This document shows, one piece after another, positions 36,896 to 48,610 of a stretch of DNA of 64,000 nt. Made by a program: the position numbers and the translations under genes. Numbering within the stretch: position 1 is the stretch's first letter; the number at the start of each line of letters is the position of its first letter. The notes beneath the pieces are model-generated. The model did not search any database. It was given only the letters and a program-made list of their open reading frames with translations, and was not told where the DNA came from. The DNA is from Moniliophthora roreri (taxonomy: Eukaryota > Basidiomycota > Agaricomycetes > Agaricales > Marasmiaceae): contig LATX02000013.1 of the NCBI GenBank assembly GCA_001466705.2, positions 310,001 through 374,000 of the forward strand. Direction: 5' to 3'.

Positions 36896-37783
36896 CTATT
36901 CGCTGCGAGCAAACGGTATCTGGAATCCAGAGACTAGCGCCCGTGCACGGTCTTGAGCTCCGACGCCAGTCGCATTGGTGATAAAATGTATGTGCATACC
37001 ATACAACTTGGGGTATGCATCCATGTTGACCTCGATTTGTGGGAAATAGCCCATGGCTTCCGGACCGAGACCAAACGAAACAACGCCAGCAACTGCGCTC
37101 GGTATTTTTGTGTTTGCTGATGCAGGAGGAAGCTGAACACCTTGGAAGTCACGAAGACGCGGTAAAACGAACTCGACGAGTGTACCGATAAAGTCGTACA
37201 TGCTCTGTCCCTTCATCGTAACCTTGGCGCCGATTGGGAGGTTTTTCCTAACCCAACCTGACACCGTCTTCTTTCCGCGCGTAATTTGGACACCTTCTAC
37301 TGCATGGTGACCTCCACCCTGGAATGTCTCTCCAGAAAGTGCACGAAGAGCCATTATGACAGAGAGAAGGTTACTCCGGTTGTTGATTGCGTCCTTGGCC
37401 ATGGTATGTATTTGGATTGCTTCCAGGCGAGTTACGTTCTCCGGGGTCGAAGGTGGGGGTGGTTTCCGACCTATTTGGTGGTCACCACCTACAGGAGGGT
37501 TATATCGGTATTTAGAATAAGGATCTTCGGGGTCGTATCTTAGTCGAATATTTCGGGGTGGTGGTCGAGGTCCTAGCTCATGCTTGTATGTCATATACAT
37601 CACGTCGTCCTGTAACGTAGTATAGTAATGATCTTGCAGACGAGATGGTGCAAATTCTCGAGTGAGAATCTTGACATGAGGTTGGGGAAGTTTTGTGCGA
37701 TGGTTAATTTTCAAAGGTTTTGGAGGTGGAGGTGCGCGACCGAACCGCACAAGTGACCGTGCTTTCCATGATTGTGTAGACAT
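36896..37783 (-). CDS. MRPL7: Mitochondrial large-subunit ribosomal protein uL5m
   Basis: Protein of the mitochondrial 54S subunit that binds 5S-like/central protuberance rRNA. The ATG at 37783 gives MSTQSWKARSLVRFGRAPPP, followed by a basic N-terminal region and the L5 domain. Clear blocks are EAIQIHTMAKDAINNRSNLL, ITRGKKTVSGW (the L5 signature area), GAKVTMKGQSMYDFIG and FPQIEVNMD. The product ends FQIPFARSE. It is about 295 residues with no intron in this part. An in-frame open stretch extends upstream to about 38143, but it holds a likely intron (gtacgt at about 37833 to cag at 37784), so an additional 5' exon supplying more of the targeting sequence is possible. It is convergent with the kinase gene. 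Confidence 0.88.
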   Translation of the reverse strand: MSTQSWKARSLVRFGRAPPPPKPLKINHRTKLPQPHVKILTREFAPSRLQDHYYTTLQDDVMYMTYKHELGPRPPPRNIRLRYDPEDPYSKYRYNPPVGGDHQIGRKPPPPSTPENVTRLEAIQIHTMAKDAINNRSNLLSVIMALRALSGETFQGGGHHAVEGVQITRGKKTVSGWVRKNLPIGAKVTMKGQSMYDFIGTLVEFVLPRLRDFQGVQLPPASANTKIPSAVAGVVSFGLGPEAMGYFPQIEVNMDAYPKLYGMHIHFITNATGVGAQDRARALVSGFQIPFARSE

Positions 37784-38255
37784 CTGATACGAATTATTCA
37801 ACGCTGACAGGACATAGACAGTAACGCACGTACCTTTGAGAACCTGTTTCCTACAACGTCGTCCACGAGACTCGTAAGTACTCAGGTAGTTTTCTGCGAA
37901 AGAACTATGAGAAGCAGAAAGCGATTTTTGGGCAGCAAATCTTACAGTTTGGTTCGAGACCCGAAATGTCTTTTTTTCGCGTGATCCTGAAGCGCTCTGA
38001 GGACGTGAAGTTGAAGTCGAGGTGACCAACAGAGAATGCCGAGGGAATGCCCGCGACTCCCGGGTGGAGAAAATTCCCACGTAAAAATTCTGGACCACAA
38101 GTCTGGCACAAGAACCACTTGAAGTTGAGCACAGCGCCGCCACTGACCCAATGAATATTGAACAGAGCCAAGCAAATACCCATTACATTAAGAAATCAGC
38201 AGCAACATGATACTAATACATCATTAATACGTCTTAGGACCAGGTGAGTACATTA

Positions 38256-40271
38256 TTAGTATGAAGGGTGATAATACTGATCAGCCCGGCTGGGAGGATA
38301 GTCAATATCATGGGAAGGACGTGTTTTATTCGTCGAAATCCGGGCCAAAGGCATGATCACTGGAGCGTCGTCTTCCCGATTACATTTCTTCAAGTTGAGG
38401 GTGATTCGCGACATCATAGTAACTGTCAATCTGTAAAGAAATGTGAAATCGAATCCTCTGACGGTGACCTGGGCATACTCACAAGAGTTCGAGTCTGGAA
38501 CAGAGACTGTGGTGAGCAAAAAGTTCAAATGCTTTGAGATAAACGTAACGCACTGAGCAGCAACGTTCTGCAAGCCAGGTGGAGCATAGGCTATCATTAG
38601 GGTCAAGACAAGCGTAACGGCGAGTATGACACTGCATAAAGATTCAGTAATGGACGAATTGTTGATTGGCGCGCCTACCCATAATACACGATCCCATCTC
38701 TCAATAACTGCTTCATTACGCGCGAAGTCGACATCAATCGAAGCTTTGGATACGTCTTGTAGAACGTGAGACAAAAGACCGCTGTGTCGTATACAAGAGG
38801 CAACCAGGCGGTTGATGCCGCGAGGACACGCATCCCGTGATTACTGCTGAAGTAGTGAGCAAAGGACTCTCGCCACTAAACTATGTACCACCAACTTGGC
38901 TTCGAATATCATACTACATGCTAGAAGTCCGATTTGTTCAGAGATGGTGGCTTCGCCGTGATAGATATGTACTCACAATGTATAGTATTCTTGGGCGAGA
39001 CAGCTACCAATCAATTTATGAGCTTTTGCGGACTGCGCTAGGTACTCGGAGACGGCATACTTTGGATGAGTTCGTGATTGACGGCTAATGAACTGAAGGT
39101 TCAGCTAGCTCGCACCCATAAGACATGTCACTCACGTATCCCCTTGGTGAGCAACCAGCCGTTGATACCAATATGGGCTGCGAGAATAGACGCCACCGCG
39201 GCGACAATCGACTTGTGATTACTATAAAGAGCGTAAATACTATGGGACAACCTGAGTGAAGTGTTACAACAACATAAGACGACATACTCACCGTATGAGC
39301 ATCATCAGTCCCGCGATGTCAATGCCGATCATGGTCATGGCACCTTCGTATCGGATGAAGCGTCTACATCTATTTTTGCATGTTCTTAGTCTATAGTCCA
39401 ACAGAACGAAAAGCATGGACAAACGTCTGAAATCATGGACAGTCAGCAAAGTCCAATGTATCCGAACTCTATCATACGTACCTCGGCACTTATATGAGGG
39501 GAAATGTATGCTGGGGCGAGTGATTTAATGTGCGCTTCGTAACACGAACCATACTGATTTTACTGACCATTCAGGTTGACAATGAATCCAAGGGGAGTTA
39601 GGTAACGATTCTGAGCAACTCGATGAGGGCGGGAACGATGAAGGGAAGGACATAAAGCCTACAATGAGGAATAGATAGACAACTTGGTGTAATAGGCTTA
39701 AATGAGCTATACAAGATGAGTCAAGGAGAGATACCAACGTGGTCCTTTGTCTGCGAGCCAGATGTAGTTGACCTATAGTGAGACATTCAGAGTCCTGACA
39801 TCGGGTTACAGATATAACCTTCTCACCTCCATAGTGAATGTATCTATGTGGTCCCATAACAGCTTGAGGACTATGTCAGTCAACCCTTCACATCGACAAT
39901 ACCCATAGGAAACTCACGATCGTGAATCCTGCAAATCCGACAAACTATATGATCTTGTAAGCAGTCAGTTGAAGATATCCTGATACTTTCATCATACCCT
40001 CGTCGCCCACACGTCTTGCACTTGTCGCAGACCATCTTCTAAAATGCTGTATTGGTGAAGCAAGTCAGACAAACAGGACTGGTGAATAACGATAATCCCA
40101 GACTCACGTATCTAGTTCACGGCGTATGACGCTGTATTGGTTAAGCAGTCAGGCAACCAGAGCAAATCCTACATTCACCCCTACCTTTGTAACATTCTAG
40201 AAACGCAAAGAGCCGTCAATCCTCTTGAGCAAATCCAGATTGTAAAAGACTGACCCAATTATGACCGACAT
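38256..40271 (-). CDS. DUF6533 multi-pass membrane protein (second subgroup)
   Basis: The start ATG at 40271 gives MSVIIG, followed through several very short exons by RRELDT, ILEDGLRQVQDVWATR and VGFAGFTI, then LLWDHIDTFTMEV and NYIWLADKGP, which is the DUF6533 N-terminal core. Further exons give LPFIVPALIELL-like or YLTPLGFIVNLN text, FIRYEGAMTMIGIDIAGLMM, and NHKSIVAAVASILAAHIGI. The last large exon ends with MMSRITLNLKK and a cytosolic tail, stop at 38256. It has more than ten introns of about 50-65 nt. It differs from the three-gene group at 1-22 kb in its start and helix 1. The reading frame in 39400-39700 is less certain. Function unknown. Confidence 0.7.
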
Positions 40272-42110
40272 AGTGTTGTTGGGCAGACCAGGATGCGAGT
40301 CATCTGCGTGACGATATCACTTTATATATGCTCTTGTACTACTTGTTAGTGAGTAGAAACACCGCCCCCAGAATGCTCCACAGTCAAAAGCGCTGGTTGA
40401 CCGATCTTGTCAGCTGAACGGTTTCTGCGTGATTGCGCTTCACTACAGCATCTTACGCCGCAGACGTGGAAGCCGCGCTAACGTGAGATAGGCTTGCCGA
40501 AATCATCAGCTTCAACAGCATCCAAACCCGACGAATGCGCTGAGAAACTGAAGTGAGGAAGAATAACAAGGGACGACAACGGGAGACCCGCATATCATTG
40601 TATGTCACACCCGCTCCACCAATCCGTTCCTAACGGCATGAACAGTGCGCCTTTGCATTCGAGACATGGTTACATGGCCCTGCAAATGAAGGATTCTCAG
40701 AACGAGCTGTCTCTCACCGTGACAAGGCACGTAAAAAGGTGTAGAAGCTGAGAGGAACCTAAGCCTAACTTAGCAAAGAGTCAAAAACTTCAAACCCGAT
40801 CCGTCGCTGTACGCCGCCTTATATCCAAGTTACCGACGCTCGACTCTTCTGTAATACTGGGTTTCTTGCGTAACTGAAGTACGTTTAATAATCAATACCT
40901 GTAATCGGAAGATACGAACAGCGCTCAGACCTCGTTCCTTGACGCGATATTGAGACCAAGCATCTTGACCTACGAATGCAGTGTAGGACGACACTAGGAT
41001 TGAAAAGATTATCGGGATGTCGATGGAGAATGGTATCGATATGAAAGTGCATCGTGCTCGGGCATTGAATCCTCTCAAGCAAATTATGGTCCGGTGTGGT
41101 CCTGAGATGGACGTACCACTGGATGTGGACGCCTCCGCCTGTTAGTAAAGGCGCTTCGTGGATGGCTATCTGATCTGATGTTGAAGGGGCGATAGCATGT
41201 CACTGAAAGTTCGTGTGTACACAGACACTGGTTTTGGGGTGCAGACCTGTATTTTCAACCTTTTTGAGAATATTATCTTCGTAGGAATGACGAAAGGTGG
41301 GCGCCCTGCTGTTATTATAAGAATTAGATTACAGGGAGCTGTGGAGCAGCTGGCAGCGGGGTACAATGATCGTGGTCATGAGGATGCGACCATCCGGTCC
41401 TGGGCGGGAGGGATAGGTAAGCTGTAGAGTTGATATCATCAACTATCCAGACAACGTAACGCACAGCTCCCCCAACGAATCCACGCATGGCCAAAGTGCA
41501 TCTTCTAATCCCGAACGGCTCATACTGGTTTTAGGATTCTTCCCTTCAAGACTGAGATTGTCGTATTTGCTGGTTCATCGGAGCAATGGAGTCGGGAAAT
41601 CACGAGTTCCAAGAGGATGGCAAATGGGCAGTGTCTCAGAAATTTGTAGGCCGCGTTTCAAGGTCCAAGGTGTTGGCATCAGTAGATTGTCGAAATTCTG
41701 CAATAAGGAGAGCAAGAACGCACCCGGGAGAATTTTGCTAAATGCCGTCTTGAGGGCAAACTTTCGGCGACTCGAAATCGGCGTGGGAAAGGATGACAAA
41801 GTCCGAGTTGACCGATGCGAGCGCTTGGATGCCTCCAAAGGCTTAGCGCTTAGGCCTTAGGTTTGATTGTTTAATTGGCAGCCTGCTCTAGGATAGGTAT
41901 CCTCTTTTTACCGCGGCATTGAATCCAACTCACATTTAGCGCCCCAGGTTGCCTTCGTTTATTGTACGATGCAATGCACCAAACTCTGCTGTGGTTTACA
42001 TATTCCAAAGGAGCGTCTATTGTAAGAACTCTATAATGATCCTACGAAAATTACCTGTGGGGTATCAATAACAGTACGACAAAAATCCAAAAGAATGAAT
42101 ATCATGACAT
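40272..42110. other. Intergenic, no gene recognised
   Basis: About 1.8 kb lies between the start of a DUF6533 gene and the end of ERG6. Minus-strand frames near 40890-41080 encode a short hydrophobic stretch (FSILVSSYTAFVGQDAW), but no flanking exons or domain could be found. I see nothing else assignable. Confidence 0.4.
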
Positions 42111-43382
42111 TCAATTGGAAATAGGTTTCCTTGAGACAACGAGGTACATAGGAGTGAAAAGCTGCAAGGAAGACAGTTAGCATACGGCGTTCTCGAACAC
42201 CAAGAATATCATACTAACCTTCATTTTACCGCTGCGAACTAATGAAGTAAGGGCAATCTTCATGGTGGCGACAACATCCAAGGTACCCTTGGGTAATAAG
42301 CCGATAAGCTCCATAATCCACATGATACCGTGCATAACAAACATTCCCATGTATGTTGTGCGCCAGACAGTGAAGTAATCCCAGAGAGTCTGAGCCTTCC
42401 TGAAGTCACCCTCGAGAGGGTAGTACCATGGGATCTCGTCGGGGCGGTCTGCGAGATCTTCCTCATGTTCAATCTCGAACCCGACGTTTTTGAGGGCTTG
42501 ACGAGCCAGACGAAGAGGGCGCATTTCAGGGATACCGTTACCAATCTCGATTTCGTGAGCGACGGCTTTGTGCTCAGGGATCGAGGGGTCCCAGTCATCA
42601 GTCATGCACCATTCATAGACCCCGAACTATAAGAATATGTGAGGCATCCGTTAAAATGAAACAGGTGCGAAACTTACAATGCCTCCAGGCTTGAGGACTT
42701 TGAAAATCTCTCCGTAAACACCCTCCCATGTAGGTGCGTGAACGGTAGCCTCAACGGCGTATACTGGAGAACCAAATGGGTTTCAAATTCACGAAGGGAT
42801 AGGCACGTTCACATACCTGCATCGAACGAGTTCTCACCGAATTGCTCGGCAAGCTTCATGAAGTCTCCCTTCACGAACGTCACCTGGTTCTCCAAACCAA
42901 TCTTCTTCGTGTATTTGCGAGCTCTGCCGACCTGGAACTCGTTGTTGTTCAATCCGACAATGTTCGCGTCGCTGAATTGAGCAATTTCTCGTGCGGGTCC
43001 ACCAACACCACATCCGACATCGAGTACTCTCATACCGGGTTTGAGACCCATTTTGAAAGCGAGATAGTGTTCATGTCGTGCAAGAGAGGCAGCAAAGCTC
43101 TCTCCCTTGTAGAAACGCGAAAAGTGGAAGGACTGGGCCCAGCCCCATTCATAGAGCTCGGTTGCACCATCATAGTAACCTAAAAGGAGTGATGCCAAGT
43201 TAGAACATAATCAAGCAATCCGAATATTAGTACGGACCGTTGACGACGTCCGTATAGCTGCTTAGACGGTTGACGTTGTCGGCCTCGGTCTCCTTGGCCG
43301 TGTCCTTGTGCCAAAATTTGCTATAGTTCTGGATGCGAGAGTCGCAACGTCCGTCAACGTAGGTCTTTTGGTCAATGGCCAT
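42111..43382 (-). CDS. ERG6: Sterol 24-C-methyltransferase
   Basis: Core ergosterol-pathway enzyme that transfers a methyl group from SAM to C-24 of zymosterol or a lanosterol-type substrate at ER/lipid-droplet membranes. The start ATG at 43382 gives [20 protein letters not shown]. Motifs in order are [10 protein letters not shown], the sterol-methyltransferase signature [16 protein letters not shown], the SAM motif [40 protein letters not shown] (motif III), [11 protein letters not shown] and [11 protein letters not shown]. The last intron (about 42150-42207) joins SGKMK to [16 protein letters not shown], stop at 42111. Four introns are seen, length about 345 residues, complete. A damaged relative lies at 10169-11241. 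Confidence 0.96.
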
Positions 43383-43560
43383 TTTGAGAAATAAGAGGTG
43401 ATAGAGAGATGGGGAGGGTGATGGTGGTGGTGATGGTGAAGGAGGGACTGAAAGAATTACTACGGCACGACTGTGGGATATATACCTCTGGGTCGAAATC
43501 CATGTCGAACGATTTCGAGAAAAAAAAAAAAAAAAACCACGTGATTCCGGGGCACTATCC
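43383..43560 (-). promoter_or_regulatory. ERG6 promoter with poly(dA) tract and CACGTG box
   Basis: Upstream of the ERG6 start lie a (ggtgatggt)-type microsatellite (43402-43440), a 17-base run of A (43520-43536) and an E-box CACGTG (43538-43543) in the context AATCACGTGG on the reverse strand. SREBP-type factors control ERG genes in basidiomycetes and some bind ATCACGTG-like E-boxes. The link here is inference. Confidence 0.4.
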
Positions 43561-44381
43561 CGACGCGTAATTCTTGCACTCATTCACTGTCAACTTGTTG
43601 CTTTAACCTTGCGAAATGTTAGAATTAAATGGTTGCCTATAGGCCTCCAAATTTTGAGGGACGCATGCGATGTACAGTGCGCAGGAGCGCGATCCAAGGA
43701 GGCAAGCGCGAGATACCAGGCGGATACAAGGCGGATCTATTCGATCGTGCGCTCATACTTTAATTAGTAGGACATAATATAAAGAGCATCAAGGTGAGCA
43801 GATGACATCTATTTCTGACGTAGGCTTGTACAGTATAGTCGACAAGCTGACCGCTAATGCGGATTTGCCAATATCCTCGAGCTACGGACACCATGCATCA
43901 TACTGTCAAAGTCAAGCTGAGTACGTTTACAGCCTAGTATAGTCGAGGGCGGGGGGGGTCGCGGCTGGTAAGTAGAGGGAGACGTGTACTATTGGCACCA
44001 AATTGGCAACGTTATAGCATATGTATCCTTGGCACATCGATTCCCTGTCGACTCGCGTAGATGATTTTATTCTCATATCTGACGACATCGACTGCCATCG
44101 AGCGATATCAAATAGCTATAGGTACCCTAATGGAAAAGAATCGTACGATTAGAATAAAATGGTCAGACCAGAGCCTGTCTCATCCAATCTCACACTGATT
44201 TTGCTCGATGGCACCCGATTTGTTCGTTCCCTATGGTAGATTTTCGGACGACAGCGAATACCATCGTATCCCATCGGTCTGCACGGGGTAACCAATGTCG
44301 TTCGACCTGATCTGCTCTGACCAGACTGACTTTTCACTGGGAATGAAGAATCAAGCTATAGGAACGAACAAGCACAGAAGT
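43561..44381. other. Intergenic with small inverted repeats
   Basis: No gene is seen between ERG6 and the GT8 gene end. Inverted repeat arms lie at 44220-44233 and 44358-44371 (ttgttcgttccctat against ataggaacgaacaa, one extra base). A second, less exact pair (ggtcagaccagagc near 44161 and gctctgaccagac near 44309) sits outside or inside them. They may form a transcript hairpin downstream of the GT8 stop. Confidence 0.4.
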
Positions 44382-46513
44382 CTATTCATCGAGACGGACT
44401 TTTTCGATACGAGAATGAAAGTTCTTTGTAGCCTCTTCCACAGAGTGTTTAATCGCCTTTGACCTCTGCTCTTTCCAACAACTGGACTCGCGTAACCCCT
44501 TCCAAGCGGTACGCTCCAATACCTGCCACCATTCACGTCGGAAGGGATGCCCCGAGGCTTCCAAGTATCCCCATGGCTTGCATGTAGGAGGTTGGACGTA
44601 TGGGTTCAAAGCCTCAGGGAGGGGAGGGTGAACTGGCCCTGTGAAATGGACAATGTTTGGTTCTGCCATTTCTTTGAGGTTCAGAATACGTCTATCATCG
44701 GATGGATAGTTGGCGTAAGTGCCTAGGCCTTGTGCATTCCATACGAGGCTGACCTCCTTCCACTCAGTGAAGTGAACGTTTAATGTATCCTGGTCCTTGA
44801 ATAGCGAATCTTTCATCGCTCTACCCACTTCTTTCAACGACTTCAAACTCAGCCTAGCCTTTGCCAAATCCAACAGCATGACGCCAGCATTGAAATACGG
44901 TTTCCCGTGCAAGTCACCATGACCAACCGGATGTCCAACGTCCAAAGCAGCCCCGAGCGTCTTTCCTTCGAGATCCATCTCCCAGAGCGGCTTCAGGCTG
45001 GACCGAATAAGGAGATCTGCATCGAGATACAGGACGCGTTCGACGGGCAGGACATGGCACAAGTCGAGCTTGGCCCAGATCGTGGTGTTTAACTCCTTGG
45101 CCAAGCCATCCTCCGGCAAAGAGAGGAACACCATTGTCACGTCTCCACGAGCTGGAACAGACTTGCAAAGTCCATCCTTCTCTTCAGAAGAGAGACCACA
45201 ATCCACGATATAGAACGTGATACGTTCTGGCGTAGTCTCGACGGCGCTGCGTATGGTTACGGCTGCTCCAACGGCATACGCAGAGTCGACTGTCGGCGCG
45301 ACGTTGATTCCGTATCCGAGCGCCTCTTCCAGTCCAGACGGCATTTGTTCCCCATCGTCCTTGACGAGGAAACCGATGCGGATCTCTGTGAGCTTCCTTA
45401 TAACCACCTGATATTGCGAGGAGTCGGTCAACTGCTTATACTCTCCCCGGTGCAGCTCTAGGAATGCATCAATACCTCTCTTTGGATGATGCATGCTGTC
45501 TTTGTTGAAGCACTGTACCTGTACTATACTAAACTAGGAACATTAGGAACACTAGTTAATGTATTACTTGCGTCTGTGATCAACTACGGAACTTACAAAG
45601 TACGTTCCTGAGCTTCTCCGGAGCTTGCACTACAGTCATAGGAGTGCTCCCTCGTCCAGTAGGAGTATTGTAGCCTCATGCACAATACAGTAGAACACAT
45701 GTAGAATTCATGTATAGTTCCTTCCGCTGTCAGAGGATTGTATTGTGTCTCTCTAAGACACATTATTCTTGGATACTTCGTCTCACAAGTATTCAGTAGC
45801 TTACATCCATAGCTTACTAGGTTTCTCCGTTTATCTACGGAACTTATCCTTTAGAGTAGTATAAAAGCAAGCATGTATGTAGCTACACTCTTCAGTTCAA
45901 TTTACATTGACTACTCTGCACATCGCATCTCTACAACCCTCAAGGTTATAACAAGCTCTCGTACAAATGTGAGTTGAGCACACTCCACTGCGCTTTACGT
46001 CTCCGTTCTGTCTCAACAGTCTTCTGGTTCCTTGTCCCAATGATAGTCATCAAAAATGACCACAGCATCCTTCCTTGCCAACCTCCAGACCAGCTCGCTA
46101 TCGAGAAAAGTATCGTCAGCTTCGTGCGAGCCATCGACGTAGATCCAGTCAAATCCTGGGCACTCCGATAACATTTCTTCCTTGAGCAAAGTCATCAGCG
46201 CCGGGACACTAAATTGGTCGAGGACGCGGAAGGGCTTGCCAGTCAGGGCGAGGTTGTGATGGATTCGTTTGTATCTCTCTCGTCCTGCATCTGTGGAGAA
46301 GAGATCGAAATGGTCGATGCACACAATTTCACCACCGTCCTTGCATAGGTTCTCTAGCAGGAAAACGGCGGAACGCCCCTCCCATGAACCAATTTCGAGT
46401 GCTCGTGGATTGGATCGCTTCACAAGGGGGAGGAAGCGAGTCCATTCTGTGATATTGTGGGAGAACCAATCCTGTGTCGGGGTGAAGAGATATTCGGCTT
46501 CAGTGTCGGGCAT
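44382..46513 (-). pseudogene. SAM methyltransferase-GT8 glycosyltransferase fusion, interrupted by a solo LTR
   Basis: Two open parts are read as one gene. The 5' part (46513-46024) is a class I methyltransferase of the Methyltransf_24/CmcI kind: LEIGSWEGRSAVFLLENL (SAM loop), IVCIDHFD, DWIYVDGSHEADD and VVIFDDYHWDKEPED. The 3' part (45497-44382) starts with HHPKRGIDAFLELHRGEY and YQVVIRK, which is the normal C-terminal end of that methyltransferase family. It then continues as a GT8 domain with VTIRSAV, the DxD motif LYLDADLL, PYFNAGVMLLDL, DQDTLN and a HFTG...CKPW end. Between them is a 516-base solo LTR. Skipping the LTR and one target copy keeps the frame, joining codons GAC and AGC. With the LTR, translation of the 5' part stops almost at once (TGA at 46015-46013). 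The GT8 part could still be made from the ATG at 45494. Predicted intact length is about 535 residues. Confidence 0.8.
45498..46023 (+). mobile_element. Solo LTR (45503-46018) with 5 bp target site duplication
   Basis: A 516-base segment begins TGTTGAAGC and ends CTCAACA, so its ends are the inverted TGTTGA/TCAACA pair typical of Copia-type LTRs. It is flanked by the direct repeat GTCTT at 45498-45502 and 46019-46023. A TATAAAAG box at 45860-45867 suggests plus orientation, with U3 to the left. There is no internal coding DNA, primer-binding site or polypurine tract, so this is the product of LTR-LTR recombination. It is inserted in the coding sequence of the methyltransferase-GT8 gene, opposite to its transcription. 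Confidence 0.88.
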
Positions 46514-47592
46514 TTGGCCTGGGGTGAGGAGGGTACTGATGGGCCTTTGTCAGTAAACCGAACATATACTCTCCTTTATCGAATATCAGCCTCCTCGAGA
46601 ATGATGTCCTATCAGGGCCTCAAGATGCTGTGCAAAACCTTCCTTGTTGTCAAGCGCCCATTAAGCGCACACGTGGTGAGCCCACTCAAACCTTGTTACC
46701 TTCACAAGACCTTCCATCTTATACATTCTACAGCTCTAGAGTACGTTATAAATTGAGCAACTTTGACACCTCCAGTGCTTCCATTCTCAAGTTACGTAGT
46801 TTCCATCAGCCCTACATAGTACATCCAACTTCCAAGTTAGGTGCTGTCGTGCAATCGTACTAGTACATTGCAACTCTACGACCTGGATCTCCGTCGTTTC
46901 ATGGAGGATTGCGACTCACATACTGTTTCGATTTCGTTCACCGCAATCGGAATTCTAAGCCATGGACGCGCACCTATCGACATCTCGCGCTGCGGCTGAA
47001 GTTCATGAGGCCTTTAGTGGGTCCCTAAAATCTTAGCTCTCGTCATACTGAATAGCTCTGCTACAGTCCCACATGCATCCAATGCATTCACTTCCCAATT
47101 TAATCTATTTTTGCCCATACTACAGGCTACTTAGGACCGTCTGTCTTTCCACGAGTGTCGGACAAAAAGTCAAAGCTTCTTTTCTGGGGTACACAGATTA
47201 CTCAATGCTTTTCCCAAACTAGAGCGTTGTTCAACAGCTCGTTAGCCCATGAAATACCTTGAATTTCCTATGAGGCTATTCCTTTGCATGCAAAGTTGTC
47301 CGCGGAATTCGTATCTACCTGTGGTAGTGGCCACTTTGAGGTAATCCAATTGGTTTCCTTGTTCAAACCTTAGCTTTCGTCTTACTGAATGGTTTTGCCA
47401 CAGGTCCACATGTGTAGTGGGCTGATGGCAATCGCTTGCGGCTTCCATCTATGAGTCAACTGGATATCTACTATTGATGAAGGAGGATTTTCTCTTGACC
47501 CAGGTCGAAACACGGAGCGCCTATGCTGTCTCACACGTCCTGTTCCGCGTATAAATCGCCTTCGCCTTTCTGACGTTGTTCTTCGCTCCTCC
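46514..47592. promoter_or_regulatory. Divergent upstream region of the glycan locus
   Basis: About 1.1 kb separates the starts of the methyltransferase-GT8 gene (minus) and the epimerase-GT gene (plus). It contains an imperfect direct repeat of about 47 bases (47029-47075 and 47366-47412, roughly three quarters identical). It is otherwise without recognised coding sequence. Confidence 0.4.
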
Positions 47593-48603
47593 ATGGCCTC
47601 CACCGCAGAAGAAAAGCTTGTACTGGTAACAGGCGGTTTTGGTTTTATTGTAGGCTTAGTTTTCTTCACTTTGTGAACGCTGTGCTGATAATTCGTCGAT
47701 CAGGGTTCGCATGTAGCTGCGGCACTCTATCATAAAGGGTTTCGTGTGCGCATTGCAGACATCTCAGACCAACCGTCGATCGGCGGTACCTTTTGGCACG
47801 AATTCAAACATGGGGACCTTCGCGATCCCTCCTTCTGCTACCAAGCCGTACAGGGAGCCCATACCGTCCTCCATTTCGCTGCCAACATGGGCGGCATGGG
47901 TGTTATACATCAAGCCAATGATTTTACCGTTTACGAGGATAACCACTCGATGACTCTCCACCTCCTCCAAGCGTCCCTCAAAGCAGGCGTGAAGTGTTTC
48001 TTCTACGCTTCCTCTGCTTGTGTCTATCCAAACGTCCTTCAGACAGGAGACGTCGATATATCCCTTCAAGAAGAGGATGCATGGAAGCACCATCCTCCGG
48101 CACCTCAAGGCCTCTATGGTCTCGAGAAACTACACTCCGAGATTCTTGTCCATCAGTTCTCTTCTCAGATGGACATCCGTATTGCACGATTCCACAACGT
48201 CTTTGGGCCTGGTGGAGTTTGGTTCGGTGGACGAGAGAAGGCACTGGCTGCTCTGATGCGAAAGGCTCTCGTTTGCAACCTGTTGAAGGATGCCGCTCCA
48301 CCTCCGACTCTCGAGATATGGGGTGATGGAAAACAGAGGAGAAGTTTTCTATACATCGAGGATGCCGTTGAAGGTGTGATGAGACTCCTGGAATCGGGTT
48401 GCCGTGAAGCAGTCAACATTGGCTCTGACCGTTCGGTTACTATCAAGGAGTTGGCCGATATTGCCTTGCGCTGCACAGGGCTTGACCCCAAGCTTATCGA
48501 ATTTTCATACGATCTCGGAAAACCTGTGGGCGTCGTGTCCAGGAATTCCAATAATAATCTAGTCTCGTCTAAAGCTGGGCTGGACGCCCTCAACATCACT
48601 TGA
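47593..48603 (+). CDS. GDP-mannose-3,5-epimerase-like sugar-nucleotide epimerase domain
   Basis: Extended SDR sugar-nucleotide enzyme. The ATG at 47593 gives MASTAEEKLVLVTGGFGFI. An intron (47650-47703, gtaggc...gatcag) joins to GSHVAAALYHKGF, making the NAD loop TGGFGFIGSH. Features shared with plant GDP-mannose-3,5-epimerase are HFAANMGGMGVIHQANDF, FFYASSACVYP, LQEEDAWKHHPP, catalytic YGLEK, RFHNVFGPGGVWFGGREKA, EIWGDGKQRRSFLYIEDAVE, VNIGSDRSVTIKELA and SRNSNNNLVSSKAGL. The frame stops at a TGA (48601-48603), but the expected C-terminal helix (LETGMQQTGEWIGQQL) continues directly in the next frame, which is that of the following glycosyltransferase. The product is therefore probably the N-terminal domain of a larger protein. 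Substrate is inferred by homology only. Confidence 0.85.
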
Positions 48604-48610
48604 AACGGGC

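Noticed and set aside
40885..41082. Short hydrophobic minus-strand frame as a membrane protein gene
   Set aside because: No flanking exons, domain or paralogue could be recognised.
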